From Apostichopus japonicus (lineage: Eukaryota > Echinodermata > Holothuroidea > Aspidochirotida > Stichopodidae), in the NCBI RefSeq assembly GCF_037975245.1, contig NC_092580.1, forward strand, positions 20,696,501 to 20,760,500: a DNA stretch of 64,000 bases. Direction: 5' to 3'. A program made the position numbers and the translations under genes. Below the pieces are notes generated by a model, which was not told where the DNA came from, made no database searches, and was given only the letters and a program-made list of their open reading frames with translations. Positions within the stretch are counted from its first letter, which is position 1. The number at the start of each line of letters is the position of its first letter. This document shows, in pieces, positions 1 through 12,628 of this stretch.

Positions 1-543
1 TGGATTTTTAATAAACTTGAAACAATAGTACCTTACCCAGTGGGGTACAACCCATATCTGGTGGAGTATAACCACACATGTTGGGGTAATACCACACATG
101 GTGGGTACAATGGATACAAACCTACCTGTCCCAGAAGAACCTCCATAAGCCCTCGACTACTGTCATATCCACATTCATGACATTTTAAAGCAATCAATCT
201 TAGATGTTAATGTTCATCCACAAATTGAAACTAATTTATTGTCAAACTCTCGCATTTCTAATGAAGTCTTGTCATGAACACAGTGTGTACACATTAAAAT
301 CGGTGATCCCTTCTATAATATAAATATAAGTGGGCATAAAATTGACAAATCACATATGGAATAATCAGAAAAAATAGAATATGGAGATCCCATCATACCC
401 ATGGTCATCATGAAAGGCAACAAAATTTCCCCAAAGGTCCTGTATCTCATGGTCTTATATTATTCAGTTTAAATATTAAATGCATTAATTTTGACCATAT
501 TGCACGTAAACAAGTCCTCATTCAATTTTCTTTTTCTTTTCAT
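1..543. other. gene-free left edge
   Basis: No exon is supported here. Bases 25-115 hold a few imperfect copies of a short GT/AC-rich unit containing GGTGGGTAC- and ACCACACATG-like strings. The rest is AT-rich unique sequence. Confidence 0.5.
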
Positions 544-819
544 TTCTTAATGAATATCCATGACATATTCTCCCCTTTTTATAAATTGAACCAATCACAG
601 CTAAGGATCTATACTTACATGTGTGTTCCAGTTATCTAAATAGAATCTCCTTCCTCCTTCTCTTATACAAGTGTACTCCTTTCTTAATGAATATCCATGA
701 CATATTCTCCTCCTTTTTATGAATTGAACCAATCACAGCTCTAAGGATCTATACTTACATGTGTGTTCCAGTTATCTAAATAGAATCTCCTTCCTCCTTG
801 TCTTATACAAGTGTACTCC
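544..819. repeat. tandem duplication, about 138 bp x2, copying an exon end
   Basis: Two adjacent near-identical units, 544-680 and 681-819, differ by a 2-base indel and a few substitutions. Each contains, on the minus strand, the last ~62 bases of a coding exon and its donor (CAT|GTAAGT). Only the right-hand copy is attached to the complete exon (759-866). The left copy carries a partial exon at 619-680 in which one Gln codon has become Glu and the reading frame is still clean. This points to a recent duplication of an exon/intron boundary. Confidence 0.8.
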
Positions 820-866
820 TTTCCGCTTTTATGGTGAAAAGTCTCAAACACTATATCATCGTCCCC
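759..866 (-). CDS. internal coding exon of an unrecognised minus-strand gene
   Basis: On the minus strand, a pyrimidine-rich stretch ending ATTACAG is followed by a 108-base open segment (36 codons, phase 0 at both ends) that ends CACACAT|GTAAGT. It encodes an acidic start (GDDDIVFETF), then HHKSGKEYTCIRQGGRRFYL, then DNWNTH. This is well-ordered polar and aromatic sequence typical of a folded domain. I do not recognise the family. The nearest upstream minus-strand exon (4106-4522) ends in phase 0, so the two could belong to one gene, but intermediate exons were not found and the link is inference. Confidence 0.55.
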
Positions 867-1860
867 CTGTAATGAGTGCAGACAAACAAATATAAATACA
901 TTTGGACACTTTTCTGTGGATTTTGAAAAAGGTATCATTACCTTGTTAAAGTTCGTAATTTACGTTCGCATGTTACAGAAGATTTACCAAAACTGGCGAT
1001 AGCAGCATTGCAATGCAACCCAATTTTCCACCTTCTCTCCCCTTTCGACTCAAAGACCCTATTGATTGGTAACGTTAATTTCATACTTCTGAATATCTGA
1101 ATATTCATTCAATATTTATTGTATATTTGCTGTATGCAGATCAAACTCTTTTGAAAACATACGTTAAGAAACAATATCCATTTACCAATAATCTATGAAA
1201 GTGACTTTTGTGTAAAAATAAGTTGGCCTGACGTTTGCTGACAGCTTTTGTTTTATTTTAAAAGTGACTTTTTAATAGATAAATGCAATATGACAATTAG
1301 ATTCATACATTTCTGCCTTATTAAGTACTGTAATGTCTTGGGTAGTAATTAAAGTTAAAAACAGCAAACGTTTCTTCAAAAGATAATGTACATTGTTAGG
1401 TGATTTTCTCTAAGTAGGTGATCCCAAAATCTGCAAATTTATGCTCCCACTTTGCACTGCCTTTTGTCCCTCCCCCAGTGCAATATGCAATGTTTTCTTA
1501 GATACTTTATCAATTTACACAAAACAATTTTAGATAGCAGATACACCCCAACTGTACACCTCCACAACCCCTCTCCATACATTGTCTTCCTTCTCTGCCT
1601 CTCTATTAATACCCCTCAGCCAAGAGTATTGATCACAATCGGGCGTCTTGGATACAGTCCTATTATTTTGGTAAACTTTACTGGCATCAATCAATAACCA
1701 ACCACACTCCAAACCTTCCTTGTGGCCTTCTGGTCTTTAACACTGGTCATCAAATCACTGTGGTACTATTGATCATGTGGTATTCATACAGAAGAGCTAT
1801 GACAAAGTAGAGTGTGTTCAGTCTGAGTCTACAATACAGTATAGTATATAGAAGCATATG

Positions 1861-2207
1861 AAACTAAATTATGATTACACCTTCTTCTCAGGCTCTTTTA
1901 GATGTGGGCTTCAGCGCCTTATTTAAAAACACAAATGATACATTTTTAATTATGCATCATACATACATGTATACTGTACGTATTATTTTGCCTGGGTATG
2001 ACATCAAACTACTAAACAGTATATACAGTAAAGTATACCGAAGAGAATGTGTTTAAAACTAAATTATGATTTCTCATTCTTCTCCTCTTTTAAATGTGGG
2101 CTGCAGCGCTTTGTTTAAAAACGCCAATTTATGATACATTTACACATCATACATGTATACTGTACATGTATTATTTTGCCTGGTATGACATATCAAACTA
2201 CTAAACA
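1861..2207. repeat. tandem duplication, about 190 bp x2
   Basis: The block from AAACTAAATTATGATT at 1861 to ACTACTAAACAG near 2018 is repeated from 2056 to about 2207 with scattered substitutions and indels. Shared landmarks are the CTTCTC run, TTTAAAAAC and TGTATACTGTAC. No coding potential is apparent. Confidence 0.75.
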
Positions 2208-2689
2208 GGTCTGTAGGTGACACTGTTTCGAATGATAACTCACTCGATAAGCATTCTGCAATAAATAGCTTAACATCATAACCGGGGGACTCATTCATCT
2301 GGTATATCCCATAACAAACATGGGTAAAGTAAACGAAATAACCAGACATCTCAGATGGGTTCAAATTAACATTCGTTTATTATTAAAACTGTAAAACTAG
2401 TGATGTGTATCTGTGTTAATGACTTTTTGCATGTCTTCTCATTTCTTTGCCCATTGATCTCGTTTTGTTGTTTACTAACTAGTGTACATTTTATTTCATG
2501 TGTTTAGAATTTAATCCACGGAAAGTTTGAGGGAGAACGTACGGAAAACAATTTACTAAGTATAATTGCACTTGTTTTCTCCTTTTCCATGTACTAAGAT
2601 AAAAGTAGCATGTAAATATTATTTGTATTTGTGCACACTGCACTTTGTGTATGATAATCCTGTGACAGGTGTTACTGGGTGGAAATTAA

Positions 2690-2766
2690 TAGATGAATGA
2701 AGGAAAAATGAATGAACAGAAAGAATGAATGACAGGAATGAATGAATGAATAAATGAATGAACGAG
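2690..2766. repeat. (GAAT)n-type microsatellite
   Basis: About 75 bases of imperfect GAAT/AATG tetranucleotides, interrupted by GGAAAAAT and ACAGAAAG. Confidence 0.8.
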
Positions 2767-4105
2767 AACATGCACCATAGAAGTGGTTTCTGTAGTGTAC
2801 ACAGCACCATACGTAATGTAGTATTGTCAGTATTTTGTGGGAAACAAACTTCATGAAACTGAAACTGCACTAAACAATTTGTGATCACTTATTTCCACTG
2901 TGCCATGTGATGTATTATAGTTCACCTACTAATTAAGACTGAGAGCCCATATGGGCTCTTTAATCCCAACAAATAACCTATTTTAGCATTAATCAAATGA
3001 TAAACATGACAAAAGCATCATAATCACGGTCTACATCCAATTGATTCCATTTCAGTCAATCTACAGTAGTTGCCAGTTGGATTTTTCTCCCCTCCCCCTA
3101 ATTTATTGTGTGGTGGGGAGAGCTATGTGGCTGTTAAGAATTTACTCTTCTAAGTGGATACTCAATTAATTATTCTACTTTTTAGAGAAAAAGATGAAAT
3201 GCACTTTGAAAGCATCTCCCCATTATTCGGATCATATACTTAAGCCGCAAAATATGTTGGTTAGTTGCATGTTTGATACCTTCAAAAGTCTGTTATTATG
3301 TCATATTACAAATGGCTATAGCCTACTGTACATGTAATAAAGGCATAAAAGCCATCAATAATTTCATAGCAGATGTGCCTAGGCCACAACTAAGTTTGCA
3401 GTCAACTGCAGATCGGAGTAAGTTACATAATATGTTCAAGTAATGAGTCTGTCAGTACCAGTCCTAGTTGAAATTTACTGTGTTTCAGGAAACACTGTTT
3501 AGTAAGAACAGTGCAGCAACTGGTAGGAAATGGGATGACATGGAACGGGTAGTAGTTAGGTTAGTTGACTATATGTATTTCCAGCAAATCTGGGGACATG
3601 ATATCGATATCGACTCCCTCGTGTTGATATCAAGAGCTACGGTTCGTAATTTGATGGTCTCTGGGTGTTTTGGTGGTTCTATGTTTCAAGGATTATAGTC
3701 AAATACCCAAGTTTAGAGCACCTCATGCAGTAACAGGTATTTTGTCCAAGATAAAAATTCAATGCAAATACAACTTGGTTGTAACTGGTAGTCTTCACTA
3801 GCCTTTTCTAAGAGTCACGAATGAACGTTAAAACTTTAGATTACGATCACTTCTTATGTACAGTCAAGTTGTTTCAACAAACAGAAGGCCAAACATTAAA
3901 ATGGAAATTATTAGTGGCCTTTTATAACCATTTCATCAATATTCATGGGACTGTACAGAAAATCTAGGTATATTTCCATGGGATGGTACATAAGATCCAG
4001 GGACTGTCTCCAGAAAGTGGAGATGTCTGGTCACCTTAAACTAGGGGGAGGTGGAGGGTTATTTGGGAAACAAAACACAATCAGCTCAGCAAATGTTCTA
4101 CTTAC

Positions 4106-4522
4106 CATCTCTTGGAGTTGAAGTGCCATTGCGACAAATTCGTCTGGATCTTGGCCAGGGTGGGACGTCAAGGCATTTACGACTCGCTGTTGCTGTTGGA
4201 CTGAATTACCCGCACGTTGCCACATATCCCGAGCATTAGAGTACCCTTGCTGTTCTCCATACCCATCGTAGGAAGGGTCCCTGTACTGTTCATAGGCATT
4301 TTGATAGGCAGGAGTAGTAGCACTGGTATATCCTCTGCCATTATTGGTTGCCCGACCATTAGCAGTAGGCTGTCCATTACTTCTTGGAGCTGCATTGGGG
4401 TCCTGTAATTGGACCTCTTCAAACTGGGCCCTTCCTCTTCGCCTTGGAGGAGCTTTTTTAGCTTCCTTTGGTTCTGGCATGCTATTATCTGGCTTTGCTT
4501 GCTTGCTAGAACCACTTCCCAT
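4106..4522 (-). CDS. first coding exon, N-myristoylation-type start, unrecognised gene
   Basis: An ATG at 4522 opens a 139-codon segment ending ATG|GTAAGTAG, a strong phase-0 donor, at 4106. The open frame continues upstream of this ATG only through a non-ATG stretch, so 4522 is the natural start. The protein begins MGSGSSKQ. Gly2 and Ser6 fit the N-myristoyltransferase consensus, and a following basic run (KKAPPRRRGR, about residues 22-31) could add membrane contact. The middle is low-complexity Asn/Gly/Tyr-rich. The end (DPDEFVAMALQLQEM) looks helical. Downstream exons should lie at lower coordinates. No family was recognised. Myristoylation is inferred from the motif only. Confidence 0.62.
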
Positions 4523-4755
4523 GCTTGATAGTCTATTCAAAGCGCAGTAATTTGTTACCTGTGTTTATTATAGACAGGCGAGCCATTTTTTACTGATACT
4601 ATGCTTGTATAAGTTAGTGTTCTCATCAGTTTTACAAAAGTCTTTCTGAAAGTCTGTGGTGAGTTCATGAGATTCTGTGAAGATAACGAAAAAATCAATT
4701 TAAAAACAATTGGATGGATGGATTCAATAATAATAACAAAAAAAAACAAGTATAG

Positions 4756-4958
4756 TCAGTACTGCGAAGTTCGGAACAAATATACGATTTTACCATGACA
4801 ACCTACAGCAAGAGCCAATTTCACGAAAAATTACGAAGCTACAGGTATTTTCTCTTCAATATGACCCGTGTGCAAGTAAGTACTTACATATTTTTCAATA
4901 AACTGAAGTTATAGTTTTGGGGTGTTTTAAGGCTTAGGTGTCTGAACTTTGCAGTGTC
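4756..4958. mobile_element. MITE-like TIR element, copy 1 of 3
   Basis: About 200 bases bounded by inverted ends: ACTGCGAAGTTCGGA on the left, and on the right TCTGAACTTTGCAGTGT, which is its imperfect complement. The interior (TACGAAGCTACAG, ATGACCCGTGTGCAAG, TTTTGGGGTGTTTTAAGG) recurs at 52.7 and 60.7 kb in the same order. It has no coding capacity. It lies just upstream of the minus-strand exon at 4106-4522, so it could contribute 5' flanking sequence. Confidence 0.75.
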
Positions 4959-4959
4959 C

Positions 4960-6593
4960 ATGCTACAAACTGTAGTCTACTCTTGGCCTATATAGTTTAT
5001 ACTGTGACAATGCTTGTCTACCCTCTCAAGTATTCTTTCTTTTCCTTACCTAACAAGAACAATTAGTTAAGTTGTAGGCCTAGATCACATAATATAAACT
5101 CCCAATGAAGGAAATAATGTCTTAATGACAGGCTAGCTCATGTGCATCACCAAGTAAAGTAGGCCTAACCTAGGGGCCTATATTAGGCCTATGCATGGAT
5201 GGTCTAGCCTGTACAAGAAGTGCTGTGAATGAAAAATGGGTGAACCTTAGGTTAGTATGTTGAGGCCAACATTATTATAGAACAAGCTATCGATAGTACA
5301 GTTAAGGCATAAGACCTAGGCATATCTAATTTAGGCAACTTCGAACCTAGCCTATAGTCCGTAATTCTAGTAGTACTTAGTACCGATTTCACGACACCTT
5401 TGTGTTTGACCTCAGGTTATCGCTTACCGAGGCCTAAGTTACAGTCCAATTGCTACAGTTTATATTGTCATGTACCTATAAGATCGATTCTCATCGTTTG
5501 GAAACAGAAGTCCCTCGTTTTAATGTGAAACAGAATACAGTTGTAAGGTTTTCGGTAGCGTGAACAGCAGACTTATGGCCAGAACTGTACGTAAAATATA
5601 GAATGTGTGCGGTAGCTTGTTGTTGCCAAGCATGTGATTACACCAATTGGTATTTGGGGGTTCTGTGGTTGGCCAAGAGTTGTTCCGTACTATAGCGCCA
5701 CTAACTTCTGGAAGTGAGAAAGAGTAGGCTGGCGATATTTCATGAAGGTGTCGCACTACAAGTATATAATTGCTTCATTGACTTACGCACTAAATTGGTT
5801 GCTTTCCAAGGCCGCTAGAGCATAGATAGAAGTTTTCAATTGACATGTATTAACTACCATATGATATCTGATGGCTTAGGCTATCACAGCACATTCAACT
5901 TTCGAGTTTGAGCTAGAAGAGCTCGAAACTTAGAATAGTGCTCGCCAACCCATCTGCCAGCTCTCGCCGAGGAATCTTATTGTTTCACCCAAGATTTTTC
6001 TAAAATCACCTTCAATCTGCCAGACTATCAGTAGTTAATGTCGTCATTTTTAAACATCAAAGCATAAAAAAGAATGATGATGACTCAGAAAATGCCAATG
6101 AAATCAATACAGTATGTCACTTTAGGGCTATTTTCCGACAACTGCTAACCTTTCAGGTGGACGTGCACTACTCTAATTGTGGTAAGATACCTGAACTGAG
6201 CAGATCTCAACTTCACTGAACCTAACTTAATTAAACCTAAGAACCGCATATCCATGTATTTGCACACAGCAATCATTAATAGGGTTTTTGCAGCAAAATG
6301 TATTCAAGGTTACCTAATAATGTTCTCAAAATTCACAATTCAATGCCTATATGTCTAAACAGGCATCGCAAAACTTGAGTAGCTACTGACTGAAGGTGAA
6401 TCAGTTGTCAAGTGGCCCAGGCTGTAATGAAAGAACAAAAATATCAAACAGGACTTCACCATGACTACTTTCTTACATATTTTTTTCCCCCATCATAGTT
6501 AAGTTTCACTTTGGTTGTATATATGTACACTTTAAATACAAATGATATACATATGCAGTATATTACCGTGCAGATTGGGAGCCATGCTTTTAT
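4960..6593. other. gene-free stretch with TAGGCCTA clusters
   Basis: No supported exon. Between about 4970 and 5440 the sequence is peppered with CTAGGCCTA-, CCTAGG- and GGCCTA-like strings. The short minus-strand open frame 5520-5756 has no recognisable domain or splice context and was not accepted. Confidence 0.45.
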
Positions 6594-6659
6594 GTTACGT
6601 TCATAGGCGTAGGAGGCGGGGGGCTGGGGGACTGCAGCCCCCCCCCCCCCCCAACCAAA

Positions 6660-6915
6660 ATTTTTGGTGAAATTCGGGCAATATGCTGAGAATTTTTCGG
6701 GCACCTACTGAAAGAAGAAAAATTTGCAGTGTGTTTTTCAATTTGTTTTGTGAAAATTCGGGCAATATGCTGAGAATTTTTCGGGCACCTACTGAAAGCA
6801 GAATAATTTGCAATGTGTTTTTCAATTTTTTTTGGTGAAAATTCGGGCAATATGCTGAGAATTTTTCGGGCACCTAATGAAAGAAGAAAAATTTGAAATG
6901 TGTTTTTCAATGGTT
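6660..6915. repeat. 84-85 bp minisatellite, 3 units, inside the 6.6 kb element
   Basis: AATTCGGGCAATATGCTGAG recurs at 6671, 6755 and 6840. Each copy is followed by AATTTTTCGGGCACCTA and a T-rich spacer. All frames look open because the unit length is near a multiple of three and there are few stops, so the apparent minus-strand peptides here are artefacts. The same unit, inverted, is repeated at 63.58-64.0 kb. Confidence 0.88.
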
Positions 6916-7091
6916 AAACTGATACTATTGTTATCGTTATTATCGTAACGACTTCCCCCAATAATTATAACCAATATGGAAGGGTAATAACACGGAAAAT
7001 ATAAACAATATTTTTCGCATATTAGGCATTCATCGGTTATTTGATGTAATAACCGAGGAATACCTACATGATGTGCACTTTAAGATGTTGA

Positions 7092-8023
7092 GCGCGCGGG
7101 GCGCGAAATTATTTTTCCCACTTCGACGCGGCCATATTAGCATAATGGGCGTGGACTATCGGTCGTTGTTACGGCTTATTGGCCCACGTCACAGACTATG
7201 CAGTGATATCTCTCGGGTGTTTGTTTGGGTGCTGAAAGTTCTCAATTAAGTTACATGTCAGGGATTCTAGTACACGTACCAGTACAATAAATAGTATAGT
7301 ACCGAGGGACATTGCTATTTAGGCATAGTTATGGCAGGGAGCTGCTACTCTAACAGTAACAGCTCCCTGGTTATAGTTAATACAGACGCAAGTGACAACT
7401 GTTTAATAAAATGGGTAGAATATTTCAAGTCCGTAACAATACCCAGTAGCGTACGTAAACTAATGATGAAAGCACGTAGGCTCCTTACTGCCGTTTAAAA
7501 GGGGGTTCATTTATAAATGAACAAATAATTTAGAATGATGGATAAAACAATATGGGGCACAATACAACACATGTATCTTTGTAGGTTTCTAGCATTGAAA
7601 GGTCAGTGGGCCTACCTGGTGTAATATGAAGTGTAATAATCAATACCACGGGAGGTTCATTTATAACTTTTCCAGACCCTGCTGTCACGGGAGGTTCTTT
7701 TCCAAACTTTTCCAGACACGGGAGGTTCATAACACATCTAATAAACAAACACAGTTTGATTTTGTGATGGAATTTACCTCAAGAGCTCCATAAGACCCGA
7801 TTGACTAGGAGGAGCAGTCGCACATCATCATGGATCTCATGAAGTCATGTCTTAGGCCTGAGTATATTAGGCCTGAGTATATTAGCTGAGTATATTATTA
7901 AAGAGCTATACGTAAGAGCTCGAAGTCGAAGTCACAAACTTGCCGGCCTGTGACGTATTTCATAAGCCACGCCCATGTGGCCGCGTCGAAGTGGGAAAAA
8001 TAATTTCGCGCGCGGGGCGCGCG
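7092..8023. repeat. long internal inverted repeat, arms 7092-7154 and 7966-8023
   Basis: The left arm reads AAATTATTTTTCCCACTTCG then ACGCGGCC. The right arm carries its reverse complement, and both contain GCGCGCGGGGCGCG-type sequence. Weaker pairing continues inward (CACGTCACAG against CTGTGACGTA). The relative at 63.3 kb lacks this block, so it may be a second element nested in the first. GC-rich arms around an AT-rich centre could form a hairpin. Confidence 0.65.
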
Positions 8024-8111
8024 AAAAATTTTGGTTATACTTTTCGGGCAAGTCGTTACAGCCCCCCCCCCCCAAAAAATCAAATTAGGCTCCTACGCCT
8101 ATGGTTACGTT

Positions 8112-11100
8112 AGAGGGTGATATTAATGTTGGGGTAGTACCTTTCAATGCTCGAAATTATATCAAAAATGTGAGATCATTTCAGTTGCAGTGTCATGAAC
8201 GACTGCGTCCCCGTTATTTCGAAGTACATGCATGTCAGACATATACACGGTATATTACTGCCGTACTGAGAGAGGAAGCTATCAAATATGTCGAAATAAT
8301 ACACATGTTTGTACTATAATGCCCGACTTCCTGTGTGTTGATGAAGCAATCAGTTAATCTTCTCTATACCAGGTAGAAGAGTCCTGATTATAAGCACTCG
8401 ACGGGCTTCCCAAAATGGTTATCAGATGTTCGGTAGCAATGGAAGAGGAGGGACAAAGGTGGAACACGCCGAATATTCATGGTCACTACTGCGATCCCAT
8501 GGTTCCGCATCAGAAACAATACTGAAACCATTTGGCTGCAGGTAGGTTGAATTTTTTAAAGTTGTATCTGTGTAGCCTGTATCGGTAAAGACGTACAAAG
8601 CGACTCAGATGATTAAAAAAAAACTTAAAGAATTTCTGCAATTAATTATAAAGGTTAAAACTGCGATCCCAGCAATTTAGGCAATCTTAAAATTCTTGGC
8701 TTGTGAAGAAACGAACATCTTTATTTGTCCGAGGAAAGAAAATAGACATTTCGACCCCCCCCCCCTTTGTTTTTAATCCTATTTTCTCAAGAACCTGAAA
8801 CATTTGTTTTAAACCATATGTATTCTACTCAGGCCTACACTAGAACTTATATGAAAAGCAGTATAATGTAGAAACATTTATCTTCATGATTACAAGTCTC
8901 ATGCATATTGCTAGGGAAAATAGGAGATTAAATTATTATTCCATAGCATTTTGATTTAAAAATTTAAATTTAATATCATATAAGTAAACAGACGCGGGAA
9001 AGTTTATAAGCACCCCTGTCCTGCCCCCCGTCTGCCCCTTCTCGTCTGATCCCATTCCTCTCTTAGCTTTCCCTTCCTTCTATTACGCCCCTCTTCCCCC
9101 TACCGCCTCCCGCCCACTCTGTTAGTAGATTGGCGACATACGAATAAGTTTGTTTACAACACAGTCGTTCAATGTAAGAAGTATACCGTAGCGCCTATAT
9201 ATGTCTATGTATACCGTTCTCCTTCGTTTGATCATCTATAGCTCCATGGTTTGATACAAGCATCTTAAGTTCTAATCGAATAATCTGTATATCTAATCAT
9301 GCATGCATGTGGATTACGGGATGTGGTGTAAGAATCAAACGTTTAGTTCACCTCTGACACGTATACTGTACCAATACAAATGAGCATATGTGAAATAGAT
9401 TCAGTAAAACCTGCAGCCTTTTACGTTTGATTACACAGATTAATAAAAAGTTGACTATATCGGTTATTCACAGGATATGCTTTGATATCAAAATTTTAGC
9501 TTTACGCATTCAATTCATTTTGCCGCAGGTGATTATATAACCTTATCTAAATTATAGAGAAGGCCAATAGGTCCGATTAAATTAACACATTCCGCGTCGT
9601 CCCTCCAAGCCCCTCCCAGCCCCTCCCAGCCCCCCCCCAGCCCCCACCGTGCACGCAACAACACTAATATGTTGGCACGGAGGGGCGGTCATAATAAACG
9701 CGGATGGAACAGTAGAAATATATGGTTCCTGCGAACGTTCCATACTGAACAACTCCCTGCTCCGAGCAGTGTGAGTCTGTGTGTATAGGCTTACTTGTTT
9801 TTTTTTTTTTTATATATAGTCAGGCACCAACGAGACGGCCAATCGGATTATAAATTACCTTGACATCACAAATTATACGATTCAATTACTCAACGTTTGT
9901 GGTTATACTAGACACTATTTCCATGTAAATCTACCTCGGATAACGGTTTTGAATACCCAATCTTGTACGGGAAAAGTCTGTCTGAGAAAGTGTATAACAA
10001 TAACTATGAAAAGCATAACTAATATAATAGGGCTATATGGTGCACATGCTCGATAATGACCCAGTTTTCTCCTATATCTCAGGAAAAGTGGCGAAAAGCA
10101 ACAGGAGAATATTCCCCCCCCCCCCCCATTGTTTTCAAACAGGATCTGGTTCAAGTTGGATGTCAGAGTACACAAATTGAAGTACTTGTGGTGTGAAATT
10201 TAGTGGCAGTTGAGGCAATTTTAGAATCCGCCGCTAGTTTGGTTGGTTGGCTGACTGCGCAGGCGGGTTCCAATTTACGACCCAATATATAGTATAGGCC
10301 CCGAACCCTAAAATAACCACTCCCCTATATACGTCAATGTTCAACAGTTTTGTTCACAATAGTCGGGTATTATACTTGCCGTATAATACAGATACATTAA
10401 ATACATGTATTACCCTATTGTATTCATCTCTATAATAATTGGAATGGAAAAGACATGCTAAAGCTTCACTTGATGATTCGGAAGGCGAATGAGATATCTC
10501 GAAATGAATTGTTGAGCAATACAGATGGGCTATAGTAGGGTCCCCTAACACCTGTATGCCATAGATGTATATATATAGAGCTTGACATAAATATAGACCA
10601 CGTGTTTATGGTTTGAGGATAATCGATATTGCCCCAGATACAGAATAAAGTGATTTCAGATGCATGATCAAGCTCATAAAACAAGGCGGTTTGCGATAAC
10701 TGGTTGCTTAAGTCCGACAATTTGTAAATACATATTCCTGACAGATGCTTAGGGGATGTAATCCCGTTCGAGTTGCATGAATACGGAGTGCAACCCCTTT
10801 CAGGTATGAACATTGTGGGATAAACCGAAAAATATACGAAATTGGGATAGAATTTGATAGGGGTATATACAGACCTTACTCTCAACACGTCGAAGCAGAA
10901 AACAACAAGAAACAAAACAAGAAAACAGGAGACAGTGGCTGAGAACTTAACTTCGGTCGGGAGGTGGTGGGGTGGGGAAGGGTGGTGGGGAGGGGTGCCC
11001 CAGACCTTGTACGACCCTCTCCCGGCAGAAATCACATAAACTAGAGCCCACCAGGTGACTGTGCTGTCCCCTGTGGACGGGCTTAACTCGCAAGCATTCT

Positions 11101-12628
11101 AGCCACTAGTGGGTTCCTAACCCTTGGGAGCTCCTGCCAGCTAATGAAGTCAAGCTTGTCAAGAGTATAGGGTGAAAATAGGTTACCAGAAACTAGATAA
11201 GTTGGAAGTCTTTCATTTATGGGTCTAAAACATAAGTAGACTTAAGCATTTGTATATTAAATTTTGATGCGGAGATTATGTAAAGGGCTGAATCTCTATT
11301 GGGGATATTTCTTCGGTACCTAAGCCAAATTCTCAAGGCATTAATATATTGGGTTAACTTTGTTAAGTTTACCCTCTGTTTGAATGCATGGTGTAGTACT
11401 TTCATACACAAGCATATGTTTTACCATATATAGCATTATAAATATTAGCTAAAGGTGATGACGAAATATTATTGTGATTGCTAAGGATTTTAAGATGGTG
11501 CATAATACCGAATAATATGATTTCAATTTATCATGGTTAGAAACCATTTTCACGCGTGTGCGTTAACAATTGAATATTAAATGTTCCATTCGAGTAAAAC
11601 ACAATACACATGGGCATGTGGTGGGGGTGGCTCTCTCACCACCATTGTAAGTCGGAGGACAAACGTTTAGTTGGGGAGCACCCCTGCAGACGCATTCAAA
11701 GACCCCACAGACATACTCCTTATTTGTAAAATATGATCAGCCGTGTATATATAGAGCACGTGCATAACGGTTCATGACCCTGTTTACCTAAATCGGTTGT
11801 TGGGTATTTGGAATTTGGCCTACACCTTTGAAATCATGTGCACGCCACTGTAACACTAACCGTTTTTGCCTATGCAAACACTTTCCTGGTGCTGAATTTG
11901 CATATATCATTTAAATGACGCTTTCCCGATGTATAGTCAATCTTGATATAATAAACTGCATATTAATGGGCTAATGGTAGATTCGAAAATTGGCCAAAAC
12001 GAATATTGATGGTATATTTCAACATCAGTTTTCACAACTTATGCAATTCACCTGGGCATTTAATCACTGGAACTCAGTTGCCACGTCTCGCAAGTTTTAG
12101 TCAAAAGCCTACATGTACGAAAAGTAGTTGTGGAATTGAAGTATACTTTAAATTTCAGCAAGTATGCGACACCGTGTATATGAATCTATATATATATAAC
12201 TGCATCAATAGCCACATTCTGCCGATATTGGTGCAGCAATGAGAGCCGTAATGGGTAGAGGGATCACCGGGGATAATTCACGAGGTCAAACTTCTTACCA
12301 GTTCACTTCCTTTTCCCACTCCAAAATCCCCCCGCTTTCAATCCATATGGATCTCACACACACGAAAATACCTTTCGGCCGCGATCAAGTAGCCTATATA
12401 TATACATATATACATAAACCAACAGTTTAAGCAATCCATTGGTATAACCTCCTCGACATTGCTTTATCCATATACTTGAAACCACATAAACTAATAACAA
12501 AAATAAACATTTCGAACAGCAGTGTAGCATTTACCTGTGCTCAGTATATAGGCAAGAACGACACACCAAGATTTTTGAAAGTAACATTCGCACCAAATTA
12601 TGAAAAGCACACTTGCCTTCGTAACACC
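8112..12628. other. gene-free stretch
   Basis: No supported gene. It contains C-rich runs at 9000-9120 and 9603-9652, a poly-T run near 9800, and poly-C at about 10,114-10,127. The longest open frame, minus strand 10,466-11,035, has no recognisable domain. Its G/C-poor, Ser/Tyr/Ile-rich composition and lack of splice context argue for chance. Confidence 0.4.

Larger units (their letters stand above)
867..4105. other. presumed intronic or intergenic stretch
   Basis: No exon could be supported. If 4106-4522 and 759-866 are one gene this is intron. Two repeats inside are listed separately. Short open frames, for example 3468-3698 plus and 2140-2364 minus, lack domain-like composition or convincing splice borders. 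Confidence 0.4.
6602..8103. mobile_element. complete non-autonomous hAT-like element, 1.5 kb
   Basis: The termini are perfect inverted repeats, CATAGGCGTAGGAG and CTCCTACGCCTATG. They are flanked by an exact 8-bp direct repeat GTTACGTT at 6594-6601 and 8104-8111. An 8-bp target duplication and a CA-starting TIR fit the hAT superfamily. Just inside each end is a poly-G or poly-C tract. The interior holds three 84-85-bp tandem units on the left and a long internal inverted repeat. There is no transposase frame, so it depends on one supplied in trans. Relatives occur at 13,292-13,703 and from 63,310 to the right edge. Confidence 0.88.

Noticed and set aside
6465-6910. Overlapping minus-strand frames with a repeated peptide
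   Set aside because: Translation of an 84-bp minisatellite; two frames repeat the same words, as expected of non-coding tandem DNA. The same holds for 63,587-63,838.
10466-11035. Longest unexplained open frame, minus strand, with a hydrophobic stretch
   Set aside because: No domain, no splice context, composition like random AT-rich translation; half overlaps a G-rich low-complexity run.
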